From assembly GCA_037893225.1 (NCBI GenBank), contig JAZGUH010000368.1, forward strand, positions 496,001 to 560,000: 64,000 bases of DNA. Direction: 5' to 3'. The notes beneath the pieces are model-generated. The model had not been told where the DNA came from. It was given only the letters and a program-made list of their open reading frames with translations, and searched no databases. The stretch's first letter is position 1. Every line of letters starts with the position of its first letter. Position numbers and translations under genes: made by a program. This DNA is from Hippasteria phrygiana (lineage: Eukaryota > Echinodermata > Asteroidea > Valvatida > Goniasteridae). Positions 63,601 to 64,000 of the stretch are shown piece after piece.

Positions 63601-63761
63601 GGTTTCAGACTTCCTGTTGCCAGAACAGCTCTTACAAAAGGTTGTTCAGAGTACCTACCTTTAAAAGGGGTATCTGGACTTTACCGAGGAACTCTGGGCT
63701 GCCATGTTTATCTTCGTCATAGACAGTTACCTCAAGGATTGAATGAATATCTGCCACATTC
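46457..63761 (-). CDS. MCTP: MCTP, multiple C2 and transmembrane domain protein, C-terminal ~322 aa
   Basis: Membrane-anchored C2-domain protein; the family sits in ER/endosomal membranes and binds lipid in a Ca2+-dependent way. Exons, 5' to 3': 63761-63659, 62470-62369, 60457-60383, 59355-59236, 58670-58545, 57422-57375, microexon ending 56443, 49238-49126, 48159-48050, 47411-47314, 46519-46457; all phases agree. Visible: end of the last C2 domain ([20 protein letters not shown]), linker, first hydrophobic segment [20 protein letters not shown], acidic loop, amphipathic stretch [15 protein letters not shown], second segment [20 protein letters not shown], then [17 protein letters not shown] and a short basic tail ending KKRR. 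It matches human MCTP1/2 throughout ([39 protein letters not shown]). Upstream C2 exons are off the right edge. Invertebrates usually have a single MCTP gene, so no paralogue number is given. Confidence 0.95.
46930..47030 (+). repeat. Possible retrotransposon 3' end
   Basis: TAACTGTAAAGTGCACTTTA then AATAAAGGAATTATTATTA: a polyadenylation hexamer next to a short ATT repeat, typical of invertebrate LINE/SINE ends. Inside the MCTP last intron, antisense to it. Confidence 0.35.
47314..47411 (-). CDS. MCTP: MCTP penultimate exon
   Basis: [15 protein letters not shown] then [17 protein letters not shown]. Human reads [36 protein letters not shown] donor; reading through adds about 30 unrelated residues before a stop. 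Confidence 0.95.
47518..47535 (+). repeat. Poly-G tract, 18 bp
   Basis: Eighteen G, followed by a C-rich stretch (CCCTCGCCCGCCCACCCCCC). Confidence 0.95.
47575..48030 (+). repeat. LINE 3'-end fragment interrupted by a MITE
   Basis: GTTGAAGTTACCCCACCTGG start, CCAACCCTACCACC middle, AGTGGCTTTTAGCCTCG end plus A-run. Split by 47710-47915. Ends about 20 bp from an MCTP exon. Confidence 0.6.
47710..47915. mobile_element. MITE, CAGGGGTGAG ends (copy 2)
   Basis: 206 bp with perfect CAGGGGTGAGATT-type ends, nested in a LINE tail. Duplication imperfect. Confidence 0.75.
48050..48159 (-). CDS. MCTP: MCTP exon, second transmembrane segment
   Basis: [20 protein letters not shown] then hydrophobic sequence to [10 protein letters not shown]; near-identical to human NTFNWTVPFLSW...PLRYIVLVWG. 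TTGCAG acceptor. Confidence 0.96.
48199..48384 (+). mobile_element. Fragment of CAGGCTTTCAAG element
   Basis: AAGCTCTTGGAAGTAAAGTT and GGAATATATGAAAGCCT match the right half of 14556-15002. Confidence 0.6.
48414..48660 (-). mobile_element. tRNA-Thr-like short element with expanded poly-G
   Basis: Core at 48480-48551 (A box complement CCAACTGAGCTA, B box GGTTCGAATCC). Flanks match 5078-5291 except that a short C run is expanded to 33 here. Confidence 0.8.
48595..48627 (+). repeat. Poly-G tract, 33 bp
   Basis: Thirty-three consecutive G inside the short element; the 5078-5291 copy has only five at this position. Confidence 0.95.
48716..48927. mobile_element. TTAA MITE family A
   Basis: TTAA at 48712-48715 and 48928-48931; ends CTCCTTGACCC / GGCAAGGGG; interior GCTTGTGCAGCCAAGC shared with 23391-23480. 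Confidence 0.8.
49126..49238 (-). CDS. MCTP: MCTP exon, inter-membrane helix
   Basis: [20 protein letters not shown] then LGERVK, matching human KIYAIQEVCVSVQNILDEVASFGERIK. Phase 2 out. Confidence 0.95.
49336..49356 (+). repeat. Poly-G tract, 21 bp
   Basis: Twenty-one G after TTTTTTTTGTA; 98 bp upstream (transcription-wise) of an MCTP exon. Confidence 0.95.
49485..49498 (+). repeat. Poly-G tract, 14 bp
   Basis: TTTTT then fourteen G; same T-run/G-run arrangement as 42739. Confidence 0.95.
50057..50334. mobile_element. MITE, CAGGGGTGAG ends (copy 3)
   Basis: CAGGGGTGAGATTGG...AATCTCACCCG, with CAGCCATA on the left and TAGCCATA on the right (7/8), consistent with hAT. Body near 50160 (AAAGGCACGCCTTAAAATA) matches 47710-47915. 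Confidence 0.8.
50370..50690 (+). pseudogene. Non-LTR retrotransposon 3' end
   Basis: Plus-strand homologue of 18130-18450: [23 protein letters not shown], frameshift at the expected LWNSLP, then GTGGCCTTTTGGCCTTGTGT tail. Confidence 0.7.
50691..51677. other. MCTP intron, nothing recognised
   Basis: Unique-looking AT-rich sequence, no coding motif. Confidence 0.55.
51686..51923. mobile_element. hAT MITE with perfect 33-bp inverted ends
   Basis: 238 bp; ends CAGAGTTGTATTCGAGTCCC (33 bp perfect), flanked by ACTGTTAA at 51678-51685 and 51924-51931. Internal CAAGTCCTTTC repeats on both arms. Confidence 0.95.
51932..52659. other. MCTP intron, nothing recognised
   Basis: Small TGCATGCATG-type purine-pyrimidine run near 52330; no gene. 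Confidence 0.5.
52660..52860. repeat. 20-bp minisatellite x7 in repeat R3
   Basis: Unit GCGCGCATGCCCGGAACTAG from 52721: six identical copies and a diverged seventh ending near 52860. The upstream GGTGGCAGCAGAG...CCATTGTTCT is shared with 39085-39200. Confidence 0.9.
52861..54019. other. MCTP intron, mostly nothing recognised
   Basis: A decayed GCCTAATTTCATGGCTCTGC relative of the 11927 MITE near 52998-53160; rest unique-looking. Confidence 0.5.
54020..55301 (-). repeat. LINE 3'-end fragment split by a 1.1-kb TIR element
   Basis: AGTCGCCCAATACAAGGC (54033) and GGCCACATTTTAGG...CCACCGTTGACGAGACTAAC (55146-55296) are the two halves of the LINE-tail family in reverse. Confidence 0.65.
54063..55137. 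mobile_element. 1075-bp TIR element, TRCCGGTTTCACACTA ends, 3-bp TAG duplication
   Basis: Ends TACCGGTTTCACACTA / complement of TGCCGGTTTCACACTA, TAG on both sides (54060-54062, 55138-55140), matching the uninterrupted CTCTAGGT of other LINE tails. Many subterminal TTACCCGGGTAA and TTAACCCGG palindromes. 3-bp duplication fits PIF/Harbinger or EnSpm; no transposase seen. Confidence 0.75.
55302..55502 (-). CDS. Unrecognised 67-codon ORF with splice donor
   Basis: Starts [20 protein letters not shown] after an in-frame TAA, continues [20 protein letters not shown] and ends KREG... at a GAG|GTGAGT donor. Not low-complexity, no recognised domain. Lies in the MCTP intron, same strand. The donor sequence itself is the start of the adjacent LINE-tail repeat, so it may be a chance ORF or a captured exon. 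Confidence 0.25.
55503..56442. other. MCTP intron, nothing recognised
   Basis: A doubled ATGTTCGGTATAGCC at 55960-55990; otherwise nothing. Confidence 0.5.
56443..56457 (-). CDS. MCTP: Candidate MCTP microexon (12 or 15 nt)
   Basis: (CAG)AAGAAACGTAAG then a strong GTAAGC donor; either AG gives a phase-0 exon encoding (Q)KKRK, which would join EKEEK to EGATK. The pyrimidine tract is about 25 nt upstream of the AG, so use may be regulated. Neighbouring exons also splice directly in frame. Confidence 0.4.
56458..57374. other. MCTP intron, nothing recognised
   Basis: AT-rich; no repeat or coding motif recognised. Confidence 0.55.
57375..57422 (-). CDS. MCTP: MCTP exon, acidic loop
   Basis: 16 codons, [16 protein letters not shown], the acidic cytosolic loop between membrane segments (human EDEEEEDDRDDKDSEKK). 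TTTCAG acceptor, GTAAGG donor. Confidence 0.9.
57800..57980. repeat. Degenerate AAGCGCACACATTTACTCAGC repeat
   Basis: Three tandem-like copies of GCAGAGAAAACATTTCCTGC with AGCGYACACATTT between, next to GAGCCATGAAATTTACCC; a relative of the 11927 MITE family. Confidence 0.45.
57980..58370 (+). mobile_element. TTAA family F, diverged copy
   Basis: GGGGGTTAGTATTTTATAGA, CACTGACCTGTTTAAAGT, a CCAACGATTGTCGGCCGATA hairpin, then CAGCACACCTGGTGCCATGA and TTTCATAATAATTCAGTA. Ends eroded. Confidence 0.6.
58545..58670 (-). CDS. MCTP: MCTP exon, first transmembrane segment
   Basis: Begins [20 protein letters not shown], a hydrophobic hairpin conserved across MCTPs, then charged [16 protein letters not shown] donor. 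Confidence 0.96.
58922..59209. mobile_element. TTAA-type MITE, CCCTAATCCTCC ends
   Basis: Starts TAACCCTAATCCTCCAAAA, ends GGAAGGGTTAGGGTTAA. Interior repeats of CTCAATCCTSCAAAATCCT, shared with 22836-22989. 26 bp from an MCTP exon. Confidence 0.6.
59236..59355 (-). CDS. MCTP: MCTP exon, pre-membrane segment
   Basis: [20 protein letters not shown] then [19 protein letters not shown], matching the human YVNSCFDWDSPPRSLAAF region. 120 nt, phase 0. Confidence 0.94.
59446..59732. mobile_element. TTAA MITE family A2 with expanded poly-G
   Basis: TTAA at 59442-59445 and 59733-59736; CCCCTTGTGTCCGG start, ATTCAAGAGG end. Internal poly-G (59472-59499, 28 bp) replaces the short G run of sibling copies. 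Confidence 0.85.
59763..60197. mobile_element. TIR element, ATTCATAAATGCCT ends
   Basis: ATTCATAAATGCCT...AGGCATTTATGAAT with arms continuing through AGAGAGCCTGTT / AACAGGCTCT and GTTTAAAC. Contains a LINE-tail scrap at 59878-59916. Confidence 0.6.
60215..60345 (+). repeat. LINE 3'-tail fragment
   Basis: ACCTACAGTGGCTTTTAGCC then TTGTAATTGGGTGATTTCA; ends 38 bp before an MCTP exon donor. Confidence 0.55.
60383..60457 (-). CDS. MCTP: MCTP exon, post-C2 linker
   Basis: [19 protein letters not shown] matches human VKASLRTLIPKEQKYIEEE. 75 nt, phase 0. Confidence 0.94.
60458..61209. other. MCTP intron, nothing recognised
   Basis: Two diverged copies of GGACAATAGGAGGTCCACGA/GTACACACGTTTGACCGAAC-type sequence (60560-60740); otherwise nothing. 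Confidence 0.45.
61210..61800. repeat. Repeat-rich segment with TGACCTTTGACC motifs
   Basis: GTGATCCGTGGATCACATGT and two diverged copies of an approximately 170-bp unit (GTATGYGACCTTT...TTGGACTTYAACTTTT), then a short (GGTCACAC)n-like run at 61765-61795. A perfect DR1 (TGACCTTTGACCT) is at 61622-61634. Confidence 0.5.
61801..62368. other. MCTP intron, nothing recognised
   Basis: AT-rich sequence; no feature. Confidence 0.55.
62369..62470 (-). CDS. MCTP: MCTP exon, end of C2 domain
   Basis: [19 protein letters not shown] then [13 protein letters not shown], matching human KAYVLKNKQLTG...GVIYLEIDVIFNA. Phase 0, GTGAGT donor. Confidence 0.95.
62760..62960 (+). mobile_element. tRNA-Thr-like short element, best copy
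   Basis: tRNA-like core 62853-62924 (72 nt): ends GGCAAGA/TCCTGCC, A box TAGCTCAGTTGG, loop ACTGTAT (TGT anticodon), B box GGTTCAAATCC. Leader GGGTTTATGACTTCTGAC and trailer TTTTCTTTGTTCACTTTGA conserved in other copies. A functional tRNA gene is unlikely because T and anticodon stems mispair. Confidence 0.75.
62961..63658. other. MCTP intron, nothing recognised
   Basis: A purine-rich GGGGAGGGGGAGGGG run near 63210; otherwise nothing. Confidence 0.5.
63659..63761 (-). CDS. MCTP: MCTP exon, C2 domain
   Basis: [20 protein letters not shown] then [11 protein letters not shown]. Acidic residues in YDEDK are the typical C2 calcium-loop positions. Acceptor TTAAAG is weak; donor GTAGGT. Confidence 0.93.
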
Positions 63762-64000
63762 CTTTAAAGATTTAAAAAACAAAACAAAACAAAATGTGAC
63801 TTGGCACTACAAAATGTGTGGAAAGGAGAACAATTTGAAAATTGACATGATATTATTTCCTGAAAGTTTAAGTTGCAAGCTGTATTTGATATACAGTCGA
63901 ACCCTGATAATAAGAGCAATGTCAATACAACATCCTGCTTATAACAAGGACAAAAATAGGTTCTGGGTCTTTGTTTTCCTTTGTTTTCCATTACTGATAA

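Overview
This is a eukaryotic, AT-rich, intron-dominated window. The three genes found are animal genes with short exons and canonical GT-AG introns: a BLM/RecQ helicase, ribosomal protein L36 (RPL36) and a multiple-C2-domain transmembrane protein (MCTP). Gene content, invertebrate-like divergence, tRNA-headed short elements and very dense short DNA transposons, many inserted at TTAA, suggest a marine invertebrate deuterostome, most likely an echinoderm. The species assignment is inference.

Layout: (1) 1-28666, minus strand: BLM, 24 coding exons reconstructed with compatible splice phases. The window holds about 1371 codons from the start ATG to the post-HRDC tail, and the gene runs off the left edge. 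(2) 28667-28760: compact promoter with a perfect DR1 nuclear-receptor site, a ZNF143-like motif and a terminal-oligopyrimidine-like tract facing right; it may also serve RPL36 head to head. (3) 34067-38713, plus strand: RPL36, three coding exons, 109 aa. (4) 38714-46456: intergenic, repeats only. (5) 46457-63761, minus strand: the 3' part of MCTP (last part of a C2 domain, both C-terminal membrane segments, stop codon), including a likely 12-15 nt microexon; upstream exons lie beyond the right edge.

The spaces between exons are mostly transposon-derived. Well-supported insertions include about 20 TTAA-flanked (piggyBac-like) MITEs, several hAT-type elements with 8-bp target duplications, two large foldback elements with 9-bp duplications, a deleted Tc1 element with a transposase remnant, a TIR element carrying a broken Crypton/KIAA1958-like ORF, LINE 3' ends and a tRNA-Thr-like short element. 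Nested insertions are frequent, and two show three levels. BLM introns also hold a 1.5-kb higher-order minisatellite (six copies of a 230-bp unit of 10 subunits) and an inverted pair of 21-bp minisatellite arrays.

The three genes are not a pathway: BLM acts in DNA repair, RPL36 in the ribosome and MCTP at the ER. No CRISPR, operon or other prokaryotic feature is present. No undescribed defence or enzymatic system was found; the novelty is in repeat architecture and a few regulatory or splicing details.
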